From: Typhlomys cinereus
Taxonomy: Eukaryota > Chordata > Mammalia > Rodentia > Platacanthomyidae
DNA: 64,000 nucleotides
Reading direction: 5' to 3'
NCBI GenBank assembly: GCA_023101885.1
Contig: JALPQD010000408.1
Coordinates: 186,001-250,000 of the forward strand
The notes beneath the pieces are model-generated. The model made no database searches and was not told the origin of the DNA. It saw nothing but the letters and a program-made list of their open reading frames with translations. How positions within the stretch are numbered: position 1 is the first letter of the stretch; every line of letters starts with the position of its first letter. Shown here piece by piece: positions 12,173-23,597 of the stretch. The translations under genes and the position numbers were made by a program.

Positions 12173-12578
12173 ATAATAAGAAACATGGCAATAAATAGAC
12201 CAAGAAAGGGGCATTTGTTTACAGTATAGGGAAAAAAACAGAAAAGCCGAGGTAGTCCTATTTTGCCCAGCATGTGTGTTGAGTAATTCATATTTTGACT
12301 TGTCTGTATATAATCCATAGGTGACTGGGAAAGATCTACAAAGACTGATTTGAGGATTACAAATAAATTTTCTCAACACATACATTCACATATAAATGCA
12401 CAAATGAGGATCAACCAATTAGCATTCTTTCAGAATTGGCTTTGGTCACAACAAATATTTGCAAATTGTGGCTATTAATGATAGTCCTTAACTATCGTGA
12501 TTGTGAATTATAGATGGCAAGGAATTTCTATGACAAAACACAAAGGTTAATACACATATACCTGATTAACACACATAC

Positions 12579-12743
12579 CTGACTGGGCTTTCACCTTATG
12601 CAAAGGTAGCTTAGGAAGTTTTGGAGGTAAAGGTCTTCGAAGAAGTGGTGGGGGTTCTTGTGTTTTTAGTGAACGAAACTTGCACTTTTTCATGACTGTT
12701 ACTTGAGTGAGAATTGATGTTTTTGAGAAGGTCTGAATTGTGG
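12579..12743 (-). CDS. LRRC63: LRRC63-like gene, first coding exon seen
   Basis: The minus-strand exon runs from acceptor ttactttccag to donor CAG then gtatgt, with 2 bases, 54 codons and 1 base. Its final G joins TC of the next exon to give Val, so the phases agree. I place the start at the only ATG, 12693-12691, giving the N-terminus MKKCKFRSLKTQEPPPLLRR followed by a Pro/Leu/Lys-rich segment (PLPPKLPKLPLHK). Such a short proline-basic segment may be a linear binding motif, but this is inference. The frame stays open upstream of the ATG to the acceptor, so an earlier exon could add residues. Splicing through all four exons gives 1041 bases, 347 codons, with no stop. Confidence 0.7.
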
Positions 12744-12899
12744 CTGGAAAGTAATTGATTATAATTTAGGATACATCTCAATAAAGACCATTCTGTGCTA
12801 ATCTTATATTAAATTCAAGCAGAATTTCTTTATGAGGATAAAGAAGGTTAAAAAAGAATTATTTAAAGATTTTTTTGAAGCAGTATTGGGGATTTTATG

Positions 12900-13065
12900 A
12901 AAGATATTTTAGGGTGGAGAGAGATGACTCAGAGGTTAAGACTCTGCTTCACAAGCAAAAGGACCAGAGTTCGGATCCCATATCCCATGTAAAAACACCA
13001 GGCAGAAAATGGCAATGGCCTCTGTTTCCAGCTCTAGAATGCAGAGCCTGGGAAAATCCCTCTGA

Positions 13066-13113
<48 letters not shown>

Positions 13114-13122
13114 GATATTTTA
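12900..13122 (+). repeat. B2-superfamily SINE with 12-bp target-site duplication and (CA)n
   Basis: The head (gagagatgactcagaggtta), B box (agttcggatcccatatccc) and body (ctctagaatgcagagcctgg) end in a (CA)n array at 13069-13110. The flanks are exact copies of aaagatatttta (12900-12911 and 13111-13122). The body is shortened after ccctctgag. Confidence 0.9.
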
Positions 13123-13394
13123 ATGCAGGCCTTAAGCATGAAGATTAGGAGGGAAAGGGGTACACAGAAAGAAACATACCCCTTGGGTGTGGGCATCTCT
13201 AAGAAAGAATGGTCTAATAAAATATCTTCCATCACATCTTAAGTCAGTGCTTGATTCTTACCCCTTATAGCAGCAGAGATTAGTCAAAGAACTCAGGCCA
13301 AATGCTAGTCAAAAGCTCTACTACTGAGCAACCACCCAAACCCTAAAACTTCTTATTTAAAATTTTAGGTTTAGAAAGCGGAGATGGTGGTTGT

Positions 13395-13818
13395 TGCAGT
13401 TTGCCTGCATTGTTGCCCATAAATTTACTACCAAGCGGCTTACAGGTGAACAAGGAGGTTTTTATTCTTGCTTACGTTTGTCTGGTTACAGTTCTTCGTC
13501 CAGCTTGGCAGCTGTGCCCATACCAACACTAAGGGCTGAGGGAACCGGCCACACCATACCCACATAATGCCTGAGAGAGGGACAATCCTTCCTTGCCAAA
13601 CCAGCATGTTGGGTCAACTATGCCAAAGCATATCAATTAACCTAATCAGATCCCTCCATCTTAATCACCTGTCCAGGGCCTAGTCCCAACCACCATGGAC
13701 TAGGTCTTCCCCAACTAGACAATCTCCTGCAGGCTTGCTCAACTACTAATTATCTACAAATGTGCCAAGAGCTCAAACCCTCAACTGTCAAAGCGACACC
13801 TGTATCTAACTATGACAG
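13395..13818 (+). repeat. Dispersed repeat family M, copy 3
   Basis: It shares with 36297-36730 the blocks gtctggttacagtt, gagagggacaatcc and caatctcctgcaggcttgct, and the end (tgtatctaactatgaca-type). The inverse of its right half matches 42290-42420. Confidence 0.65.
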
Positions 13819-13822
13819 TGAG

Positions 13823-13905
13823 TATATCTGTAATCCCAGCACGTGAGAAAGGATGAAACTGGAGATCACCTGTCTATACCAGGCTACACCGGGAGACTGT
13901 TTCAA
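13823..13905 (+). repeat. B1-like SINE fragment
   Basis: Text such as atctgtaatcccagcacgtg and ctataccaggctacaccggg matches the B1 body. Diverged and short. Confidence 0.55.
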
Positions 13906-14204
13906 TTTATTTTTAGTTTTATAATTAATATAGACTTTAAAATGCATGTATATTATTAACCAGGATTATTCTAACATTTCCCATAAGTACGAAATTCAGC
14001 CTATCAATGACTTTGGCCAGTGAATGATCATTTTTCCCAAACTACAGATAGGACACCTCTTTCATTACCTCCCAAATATTATCGCCATAAATGTAGAGTT
14101 TTTGCTCAAAACAATGTGAAGGATCCTTCTATTACACAAGCCACTGAAACCTTACAATATCTAATACCACTTACACATTATTTTCTTCTATGATAATGAC
14201 TTGG

Positions 14205-14277
14205 TCTAAGTTTCAATCAGTTAGTATAGTTGGGTTAAAGATCTAAGTTTCAATCAGTTAGTATAGTTGGGTGAAAG
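14205..14277 (+). repeat. 37-bp tandem duplication
   Basis: Two successive units begin tctaagtttcaatcagttag and continue tatagttgggt. They differ only near their ends (t/g). Confidence 0.9.
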
Positions 14278-14449
14278 TGTGTATTCCAAAAATGAGATAG
14301 ACTTTAATAGATTGAGATTTCCCAGGGCCGTTGGGAATCCTAGTTACTACTTATTAGACATGAAATAAGAAGCACTCCCCCAAAACGTGCACTTTGTGGG
14401 GGCAGCATGGGAAACATCCAGGCACATCCACTTTCGGCAGATTCCTAGG

Positions 14450-14990
14450 GAACGCTGCAACTGGCAATGTGTCGTTTACCCGGGAAAGACAGCTGTGGCA
14501 AGAACCCGACGCGCGCTCGGCCACTGAGTGTCGGTAGTGCCGGAGATGTCCTTTCCGAGGTGTGGAAAGAGATGCCTGAAGCAGGGGACGCCTACACTGC
14601 GCAGCTTTAAGGCAAACCGACTAGCTGTCCGCCTTCCATCTCTTTTCTAGACTTTTGGCCGAATAAAGGTCCTCAGATGGCGATGTCCTCGCAGGATGCG
14701 ACTTTGGATGCAGCATCAGGACCGGCTAGGAAAGCGCGGTCAGCAGCCCTAGAAACCAGCGTCGCTGGGCGGGTAGGTTGGCCAGCCGCGGCGCGCCAGG
14801 CGCGCGGGGAAAGGGAAACGCGGCGCGGAGCTCAGGCCCCGCCCACCGACCACGCATACCGACCCCGCCCACAGGCGGCCTCGCCCCGAGACTGGCCCCG
14901 CCCACCGGGCCCGCCCCCGTGGGACGCTCACGGCGCGGCTGTGCTCAGCCTGCGATGCCTGGGAGACTGCCCGGCGGTGGGGCGAGAAGA
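14450..14990. promoter_or_regulatory. CpG island promoter, likely of the LRRC63-like gene
   Basis: CpG dinucleotides are frequent here and rare elsewhere in the window. At least four GC-box-like sites lie within about 85 bases (ggccccgcccacc at about 14836 and 14894, accccgcccac at about 14862, ggcccgcccccg at about 14908). No TATA box is evident. It sits about 1.8 kb upstream of the first coding exon of the minus-strand gene, as expected for a 5' promoter. Such islands often fire in both directions, so a plus-strand non-coding transcript is possible but not shown. Confidence 0.7.
14480..14700 (-). other. Candidate non-coding first exon of the LRRC63-like gene
   Basis: Reading the minus strand out of the CpG island, the first good donor is CCCGG then gtaaac at 14479. 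An exon ending there and spliced to 12743 would be 5' UTR. The transcription start is not determined, so the upstream limit given is approximate. Confidence 0.35.
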
Positions 14991-15152
14991 GAAGTCGCTC
15001 CACGTGTAGCTGCTGTGCGCAAGGTTGTGGTGACAATTGCTATTCCTATTTTTATTCTTATGACAATGATCACTGCTGCTTATTTACTTTTCTTCATGAT
15101 ATGAAATTTAGTTTGGGTATCTGGAGTCTGGGTTGATGATCCTTAATACTGC

Positions 15153-15175
15153 TTTTTTTTTTTTTTTTTTTTTTT
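15153..15175 (+). repeat. Homopolymer T23
   Basis: Twenty-three consecutive T, possibly the antisense tail of a lost retrocopy, directly followed by gcgcagccggg. Confidence 0.95.
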
Positions 15176-15448
15176 GCGCAGCCGGGTACCGTTGCTCATT
15201 TTACAGTAAACCACCTGTCTCCAAAGCGCACGTCCTGTTTTTTCTCTTGCCTTCGGTGCAACCTGTTTCGCCTTTGCGTTCTTTTCAAGTCTGTAGTTGG
15301 AGAGGACCCGTGCGGGAATAGAAGCATTAGAGAGGGCTTTAAAGGAAACTCGTTGCTCACTGTCACAGTCCTGTGTCGTTGTGATCTCATAATTACTTGT
15401 CTTTTTTGTCATGGCTTTACTGAGTCTGCGTTTACTATGGTAGATACA

Positions 15449-15449
<1 letters not shown>

Positions 15450-15480
<31 letters not shown>
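15450..15480 (+). repeat. (TG)n microsatellite
   Basis: About 15 perfect TG units, then a CG-containing degenerate end (cacgcgtatgttcgcgcgtg). Confidence 0.95.
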
Positions 15481-17660
15481 CACGCGTATGTTCGCGCGTG
15501 CCTGTAAATGCTTGTGTCTCGGGAGACTTGAGAAAGCACTGGTAAGATCTCAACCGAGAGATGGGGAAATCCCAACTCCCTAAGTACTTTCTTTCCAGGC
15601 CTGACATTGTCTTTTTCTTAACTAAAGGCGTTAATAATGTTACAAAGTGAGACACTTCCATATAAATGTATTTCCAGCTTTGAAAAAGGAGGAAGTATAT
15701 ATTTTGAAACCACGAAAAAAAAAAGTGGGAAAATAGAAAGAGTCTAAGCAACATCATGCAAATTGCCTTTTAGAGTATTAGCATATGGTAGATTACCCTT
15801 GTAGATTACTGCGTCTCTTGGTATCCCCCCACCCCATGAATTTATTCCACTTTTACCTGTGTCTTTCTCACAGATTGATTTGTTTCCCAGAATGACAGGA
15901 AAGCAGACAGCTAAAGCAGATCTAATGATCAGGTTTGTCTGAAATAATGTATAGTGTCCACATTTCATAAATGTGGAAAAATATTTCTCCAGCATAAAAA
16001 TGTATGTGTGCCAATCTAAAGTCAATTTTTATATTCTTAAAAGTCCTGTGAGCCAAGAGAACTACTAGGATTCAGTTTTACTGGTGGATGCTTGGCTTTA
16101 AAATTTATGTTTAGTTCTGCATAATCAAAATCAAGGCAATGCATTACTTGATTTTCTTTTAAAACTGCTTTGTCATTCCTAACAACTTATACCTGTCTCA
16201 AATGGCAACATTTTGTTTTCTACCCAGATTACTAGCATTTAGCACCAAGCATTTAGGGAAATGAGATGGCCAATAGGAAGAATAAGTCTATGGCTTGGTA
16301 TGTTTATATGTGCTAATGTATCTTAGCATTTGACATGTCTTACATGTGTCAGCCCTATCTGTGGGCTGCCACAAACATAGGGTGGATTTTAAAAGCACAC
16401 CTCACATTCAGTTCATATTGTTTTACTCCTTTTTAGATTGATTTTTTGCTTTTTAAAGTGTTACTATCCCAATTTTCTTCTTGTTTTTCTTTTTTTAAAA
16501 TAAGTACTGTTTTGCCTCTGAAATGATCCAGCCCCCTCTCTGACTTTAAGAGTCCAGTGTTTCGGATGTACTGCATGCACTTTGGCAGAACCATGGCTTG
16601 TCAAAATGAACCACAAAACCTTCACATTGTTAGCAGATGGTACTAAGGTGGCTAGGTTAGTGGGGAACACCATGGATATGGAGATCCTGCAACATTTTTA
16701 CTGAGGTTCCTAAAATGAAATCAGAGCCTGGTACAGAAAAGCAGCTCTGAGCAGCCCACAGGCACTGCTGTGACGTCACTGAGCGTAGTGGCTGGTGGTA
16801 AAGTGATACCACTGTTGGAATGAGGTTAAGATGTGTTGTAGGAATGTCCTTCTTTAACTACACTTCATTATTTACGTTCCTTTTAAACGGGACAGACATT
16901 TTACTAAACAGGTTGGGCAAAGTTTATCTAAGCTAGCATTTTTATGCTACGGAGGTGATAGAAGTCATTTGTGTTCCTGTGCTCAGGTTAGTTTTTAAAG
17001 TTCCTTTAAAGCAATAAAAAGTTATATTTGAATGCACATTGATTCAGTATTGAGTCCAGAGAGCACTAAAATGTTTTTGAGAAAGAAGTACCTTTCTTGA
17101 TGTGAGTTTATCTATTTCTGTTACCGTCTGTTTTAATCTTGGCCAATTATTGTGGCTTTGACACATACAGTTTTGTCAAGTGTTTTCAAACTTTACCTAG
17201 AGAACAATTTTGTACTTTTTCAAATATAAATAAAGATGTTTGGAAGAAGCCTCGGTTCTTTCTCTCTCAGTGCAATGACCCAAACTTCATATTCTATTTC
17301 TTTATTTCTGGTTACTTTCTTTTCTCTCCCAAAATGGATATTTGCTTTCTTTGATTTGAATTAGAAATCCTGAGATTCAGAAAAGAAAAATTTTACCAAT
17401 AAAGACATGTCACATAATCTACATAACTAAAAACATTTCATATGTAGTGAAAGAACAGTCTGTCTGTCCTTGGGAGTGTATTTATGAATCCAGTCATTTA
17501 TTCCAGAATGATGTACTGGATATCTTCTGTATACAAATCACTTGGGTAGGTGCCAAACTTTATTAAAGCAATTAATGATTAGTTTGAGGCCTTATAATTT
17601 TAAATATTAAAGTGAAACTTTAAATTATTCCCAAAGTTTTACTTATGTATAACCACTTGA
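15481..17660. other. Intergenic, no gene recognised
   Basis: Mostly AT-rich single-copy-looking sequence. The only motif I single out is the CRE at 16771. The open frames here are short and lack splice support or recognisable domains. Confidence 0.4.
16771..16778 (+). promoter_or_regulatory. Perfect CRE palindrome (TGACGTCA)
   Basis: The full CREB/ATF palindrome, in the context gctgtgacgtcactgagcgt. It contains one of few CpGs nearby and lies about 1.8 kb from the CpG island. It could be part of a distal element; no direct evidence. Confidence 0.4.
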
Positions 17661-17669
17661 GATTTTCCT

Positions 17670-17895
17670 TTTTTTATTATTTATTCAATTGTGTGTGTAT
17701 GCATGTGTGCGCGCGTGTGTATGTATGTGTGTGTATGTATGTGTGTGTATGTATGTGTGTGTATGTATGTGTGTGTGTGTAGAATCACGGACCAATTCGG
17801 GAATCACCATGGACGCCTCCACCTCCTCCTTGTTTACTCTGCCCCAGGATTCACAGTCTCCGCCCTACCAGGAGCAGAAACATAGGCCGCCAGTC
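17670..17895 (-). repeat. Family A SINE, truncated, with GT-rich tail
   Basis: The antisense tail and body (ttatttattcaattgtgtgt, tcaccatggacgcctccacc, cataggccgcc) match the family A copies, but the tRNA-like head is missing at the right. The tail carries a (TGTGTATG)n-type array at about 17718-17780. Confidence 0.8.
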
Positions 17896-18039
17896 TTGGC
17901 ACTTAGAATATCACATCCTTAAGCATGAGCAGCATTTGTCCCTTACTATGTGGAAGGCATTTTGTGCTGATCTTGTGATTTATCTTCTTCTACAGTTGAC
18001 TCACTGATTAAGAATTCTAGTATCTGTATCACATTTCAA

Positions 18040-18160
18040 TCAAAGACAGCCTGGCATAGCGCTTGAGTTCGAATCCTCCTGCAGCCACTTAGTCAGCTCC
18101 TGCGGCCATTGTGCAACTTCTCTGAGTCCCTGCAGAAGACTTCTGAGAAATTAAGCAATT
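18040..18160 (+). repeat. MIR-like ancient SINE
   Basis: Text such as gcgcttgagttcgaatcctc, gcagccacttagtcagctcc and gtgcaacttctctgagtccc follows the order of MIR: B box, core, then the 'tgtgcaacctctctgagcc' segment. A small tandem repeat of gtccaggaggtgc follows at about 18161-18188. Confidence 0.55.
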
Positions 18161-19019
18161 GTCCAGGAGGTGCATGTCCAGGAGGTGCGCGAATCCTCTA
18201 TAAGCCCCTGAAGCATTTAGAAATGCTTTGTAATGACTTATTCATTGCAGTGTTGGTAGCAATTTGTGACACGCCACTGCAGTGGCAATGAATTGCTACT
18301 CGATCCTACTCAAACCTGTCAGTCTGCTTGAAGCCCTCTGCTGCGATGCTCAAGCATTTTATTTATACAAGTAGTAAGATTCAGATGGTGTCAGGGGAGT
18401 CATGGAGAGGAGCAGAGATGTGTGGACCTGTCCTGGTGGGTTGAGGAACTTGCCTGTCTTCCACAGCAGGCAGCTGGACCTGGAGTTTATAGGTTACCGC
18501 TGCACAGTTGAGAATGTTTTGCTTTTGTCATATGCTTCATGCCAGTAACCTTTTTTTGAAATTCACATTCTTGAAAGTTCCAGGTCACCACTTGTTTCTC
18601 TCCCCACCTGCCTCCTTTGCCTGCCTTCCCTCACTGGGATGGAGAAGGCGCCTTCTTTTTCTCTGCCAGTCATTGCCGTTGAGGTAATTCCTGGTGAAGG
18701 AAGAGGACGAGGTGTACAGGAGGGTGAGGGACGAGAGCTCAGGGCCTTGCTTGTCCCTTCCTTGTGGTTTCTGGCAGCAGAAACCTGCTGCTTAACCTAG
18801 TCGGCTCTGCTACAAACTTGCGTTGAAGAGTAAGCTCCATGATTGCAAGAGATTTGCTGGTAAGGCGCCAAACTAGATAGTTAGAGGTGTTTTCAACCTT
18901 GGGACTTCCTTGGTCAGTGCTCTTATTTCACACAGAATGGCACCTCGTCTTGTGTCTCAGGACCTTTGTCTAGACATTGCCGGAGGAGTACCTTTAAACA
19001 GGAATTACACAGAGACATA

Positions 19020-19112
19020 GACACAGACACACACACAGACACACACACACACAGACACACACACACACAGACACACACACACATGCACACACACACACAC
19101 ACACACACACAC
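19020..19112 (+). repeat. (CA)n/(CAGA)n microsatellite
   Basis: CA runs broken at regular places by CAGACA, ending in a purer (CA)n. Antisense Cys/Val frames over it are artefacts. Confidence 0.95.
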
Positions 19113-21585
19113 AACTCTTTTTAGACCACCCAGCATCAGATCCTAAGGGGATATGTATAAAGGGATTTCTGCTGTCAGCAGGAAGGAAAAGAATGTTCTC
19201 TTCTAACTGAGTCCGCACTTCCCCACCCAGATTCAGCACAGTCAAAGGATGGCTTCCAAAGGATTTGTGCCTTTGGTATCTCACCCCGCTTCCGTGTTCC
19301 TGCTGGAAAGGAGACAAGCCTCATCCCCCACACTTGCTCGACTCAGTCTTTTACATTTATGTTTGTGAGACACTTGTGTTTCTCTGTAAAGGTTAAAACA
19401 ATATGTATATAAGAAAAAGAAAATGTTAGTGATAATACTGGCATTCTGAAAGCAGCAAAAGCAATCAAAAGAACTAGGGGGTTAACAAACCTGGTTGGCA
19501 CTGCTTGCTTATTAGAAATTATTGAGTTAGGAACAGGAATGACTGGTTCTGGTACTCTTGTAGTGTGAACTGTAAAACAAGCTGCGCTATGCTGGAAAAG
19601 CTGGGATATTTAGAGCCATACCTAAGTCAGATTTAGTTCCTCTGTGTCTCTCGGAAAGTGAATTTCCCTTGTTTGTACATCTATGTTTATAAAGAAGAGA
19701 ATCATTTTCAAAGAGAAGCGTCTTAGTTGTGTGAAGAAGCATTAGAGAGCTGAATGCGTCAAGAGCTTTCTACAGTAGTGGAAGTGGGGAGTTTTTAAAT
19801 GGGCTGTTGATAGGTTCCAGCTAAATGTGTGAGGAACCACTTTATGGTTCTAGCAGAAATGGAAGAGAGGCCTTTGTCTTCTATGTGATGGGTTGACTAT
19901 TCCCAAGGGACCAACACCCTTCAGAGACAAATGCACAAGGATTTACAGACACCTTTCTTCCTTATTTATGTCTCTGAAGTAGGAGGGACAGGTTTGTGAT
20001 GTGATGGAGATAGGAGGAAGGATAGGAAGCTGGGACCCTTCAGGGAAGTCACACTGACCTAGTCAGATACCAGGTTAAGAGTTTATCTCTGGAAACTAAT
20101 GAAATGTGGAGGTCTTGTAGTTTCTTTAAAACATTGGGTGTATATCTCAAGGGTACACTCATGAGATTTACATAAGAACTGTTATTTCTGGTCAGGAGCA
20201 GCAGCAGCAGCAGCAGCAGAATTCCTTCCTGTCTCCAGAAAAATCATGTAAGAGAATTTTTGGGAGTTGTTGTCAACATTACCATCTAGAAAGCTATCAG
20301 CCATTGTAGCTGGCTAACCTGTGAACCTATCACCTTACCTTGAAGGGTTTCTCCGTGTTCTTGTTCTATGATTCTATTATTAATTACTACTCAAATGCTT
20401 ATTGATGATTACTCAGTGTAGCTACATATAAATACGTTGATATTTATAAAATATACTGACATTGAATGTGTATACCATTGCACTGCAGTTGAGTAAATGG
20501 TATCTATTCAATTTTCAAGGACTAGACTGAATGATTTTTATTTGCTATTACTCAGTATTCATCAGACCTTGAGTTTTTTTTTATGATTTTTTTTTAATGG
20601 TAAAGCCCTGTATATTCTTTGTAAATTTGGCTCAGATTCTTCTCCAACTTCCTTAGTTTATTTGAGCATTTTATTTACAAAGTAATTTCTGCTTGTTTGG
20701 AAAAATAACTTGTAAGTGTAGAAAGTATAATGTGTCTTTATCTTCCCATCCCTAAATATTTATTTGTTATGAAAATTTCCATATATATGTACATATATAT
20801 TTGCATTTTTACATGCATGCAAAAATAAGTACACATATATGTATATATTTTGAAATAAAAATACTCTATGCTACACTGTTCCTCTAAAAATATATGAATC
20901 TTTTCAAGTAGCTTAGATAATTTAATGATTTTTTGATAAAATTATCCTTTATTTGTGTTCAGAAAGTCTTGGCTTAAGCTCTAATTAGCTGCACATCTAA
21001 ATGGTCACTGCGTATCATTCTACTAAATCCTGGGAGTCACCTACCATTTTAATCTTCATTACTCTGATATGAGTACTAGTGAATGTCAGATGCCTAAGAA
21101 TGTATTTTCCTCTTCTACTTTAATAACTTACTATTTTTATAGTAAGTACTTATTACTTAGTACTTATTAATATTGTATTCATGATATCATGAGGAGAAAA
21201 TTGTTTGAGCCTTTGAATAAGAAAAATTTCTCCCAAGCCTGACAATGTGTTCTCTTCTTCTACTGCATGTGAGAACTTAGTGTGGGATGCATCTCATATC
21301 TAGCATACTTTTTTTGTTTTTTTTGCTTAGTGATTTTTAGCACTATATTAACTACATGACAAGAAGCTCACCTAAGCTTTGCATGGAGGAGACAGTCAAA
21401 AGCAAGTTCTTTTCGTTAACACAGCTAAGCATCTTTTACACTGTACTATGTATTGCTCATCCTACTGATTGTTGGAGTTATTCATACATTGTGAGGTCCT
21501 ACAATGTCTAGTTTATCTATCTAGCATAATTCCTCTGTGATTTAAGATGACATATGTGGGTATTAGAGTATTGACAACACTATTT
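19113..21585. other. Intergenic, no gene recognised
   Basis: It contains an (AGC)n run of about 7-8 units at 20197-20219 and AT-rich sequence (20750-20870). No supported exon or clear young repeat. Confidence 0.4.
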
Positions 21586-21588
21586 ACT

Positions 21589-21589
<1 letters not shown>

Positions 21590-21635
<46 letters not shown>
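21590..21635 (+). repeat. (TG)n microsatellite
   Basis: About 22 TG units, 50 bases before a SINE head. Confidence 0.95.
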
Positions 21636-21637
<2 letters not shown>

Positions 21638-21683
21638 GTTATTCAACTCTGTAAGACTTCCATATCTGTTAAATTGGAATAAG

Positions 21684-21960
21684 AGGTTGGGGAGATGGCT
21701 CAGCTGCTAAAATGTTTGCTATGTCAGTAAAGGCCTAGTGGGTATAGCAGTCCTTCTGTAATTTCAACCTCAGAAGGCAGAGAAGGAGAATCCCCAGAGC
21801 AAGCTGGTTAGTAACATTAGCCATATTAGTAGCTCTGGGTTTGACTGGTAGGCTCTGCCTTAAGAAAAATGGGGAAGAGCCATTGAGGATGACTGCTAAC
21901 ATCAACCCCTTGGGCTTCCATATGTATGTATGTACACATGCATGCACACCTGCTTACATA
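21684..21960 (+). repeat. B2/B4-like SINE
   Basis: It starts aggttggggagatggctcag, continues with a diverged body (tctgtaatttcaacctcaga) and ends in a cccttgggcttccatatgta and CA-containing tail. Confidence 0.6.
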
Positions 21961-23590
21961 TGTACACTCACACAAATGTGAATACACATGAATTTAAAAG
22001 CTGGGATAGTAATGGCACTACTCTACAGAGAGCTATGGAAATTAAATGAAGTCACCATCAAAGTGCATTGCTACAGTGCCCAGAACATTGTCAAGTCAAG
22101 AGGAAGTGACATAGTCATCACCATTATTATCACACATAGATGACTGTAAAAATGGCACCCCCAGGAACCCTTTTGCATAGTCAAATTCTTTAGTTTGTTT
22201 AGTTGGAAAGATTGCTAGGGCTTTCAACACATGATCACCAGGAGTGATGTGGGTGGCTTCTTACTTACTTCAAATGCACAAAAATGTCAGATAAAGTATG
22301 CAGACATGAAAACAGAAGGGAAAATCCTGGGTGTGGAAAACAAAACCATCTTAATGAGTGGAGTGAGCTGAAGGGGAAATCTTGGTGGTCCACAGGAATA
22401 TCTGACGTCAATGTGGATTTTTCCAAGGTGGTATTGCAGTTTTGATGTTTCTATGGAAAGCGAAGATAAACTCTGTGGTCTATAGCAGGCAAAGGACTCA
22501 AAAGAAAGCATCTGTCGCCTGTATAAAGCCAAGAGCCTTAAACCTAAAGCCATTTCTCTAAAACACATTTAAGAATTCAAAAGCTGACCAGCAAAATGAA
22601 ATAGGAAGCTACCTGTAAGAATGGACAAACACTATACAGACACTAGACAAAGTATATTCTGAGAGACTCAGTGTCAGCGTACAACTGGTTCATCTGCACC
22701 TAACACATCAATTTTAAATGAACCAAGCAAGAGCTGACTGCATCTCAAGGATATATTGATGTCTACCTCTAAAAAGCAAATTTTTAAAAAAATAAGCATA
22801 TGTTTCAGAATATAAGAGATCCAAAGAACAAAAGATCATTAAGTGTGTAGAATTTTTAAATAACCCAGTCAATAAAGTTGACTTAAGATGTATAACTTGA
22901 AACTTATATGCAATAAACAGAGACTATCCATCCTCTTTAACACATGCAAAGCATTTACAACATAGATGAGTACTTGGCTACAAAGGTAATCTCCACAAAG
23001 TCCAGCGGACACTGAGTATTAGGTTACTGACAGGCAGGCAGGGGTATCTCTGCTTTGACATGAAATTGGAGTTGAGGGCCAAGTTACTTTCATAATTTTT
23101 AAGAGCTAATAAGGAAAAAAGCAGCTCCAACCAAAACATGTCTTAGTGTAAAATGAAGACGAGTGACAATACTGAAAGTTGCAGTAGCTGAAAGATGGCA
23201 AAGAAGAAGAGCTGTGCTAGGGCAGCCTGGGCAGTGATGCTGAGCCTGGGCCTGAGGGGCAGCATTGGATTCACAGAGCAAAGTTTGACTTAATTTGAGA
23301 AAATTGCCATTGCCTTCCTTACTCTGTGTGTGTTTTAAATTTGTCCCTATAGCATAATAGATCCTAGTTACCACATAACCGATGAAATTAGATCATGTCA
23401 AATTTTGCTTGCTTGTCGAACAGATTGACTAGGTCAGGACAACTCTGAAAGTGTATGATGATTGCTTCCATATATTTATCCATGTCAGAGCAATTCTATG
23501 TGCTTGATTCTCCTAACTCTAGAGTTATAGAAAATGAAGCACAAAGAGATGATAAACAATGAAAATAATGAGTTGTGATAAAAAACAGTA
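21961..23590. other. Intergenic, no gene recognised
   Basis: Single-copy-looking, AT-rich sequence without exon support. Minus-strand frames at 22287-22568 and 23099-23374 show no known domain or good splice sites. Confidence 0.4.
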
Positions 23591-23597
23591 TTAAAGG

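Noticed and set aside
12062..12385. Overlapping Cys/Val/Ala/His-rich frames
   Set aside because: Translations of CA-rich repeats; the same applies at 18923-19317, 28607-28858 and 33389-33709.
14080..14100. Minus-strand ATG followed by a gtaatg donor as a start exon of the LRRC63-like gene
   Set aside because: Splicing it to 12743 would put the downstream exons out of frame.
14677..15009. 110-codon plus-strand frame in the CpG island
   Set aside because: GC-rich DNA has few stops in all frames, and other frames here are also open. No splice sites or recognised domain.
19020..19112. Possible CRISPR-like regularity
   Set aside because: It is a dinucleotide microsatellite with interruptions; there are no spacers, and the genome is mammalian.
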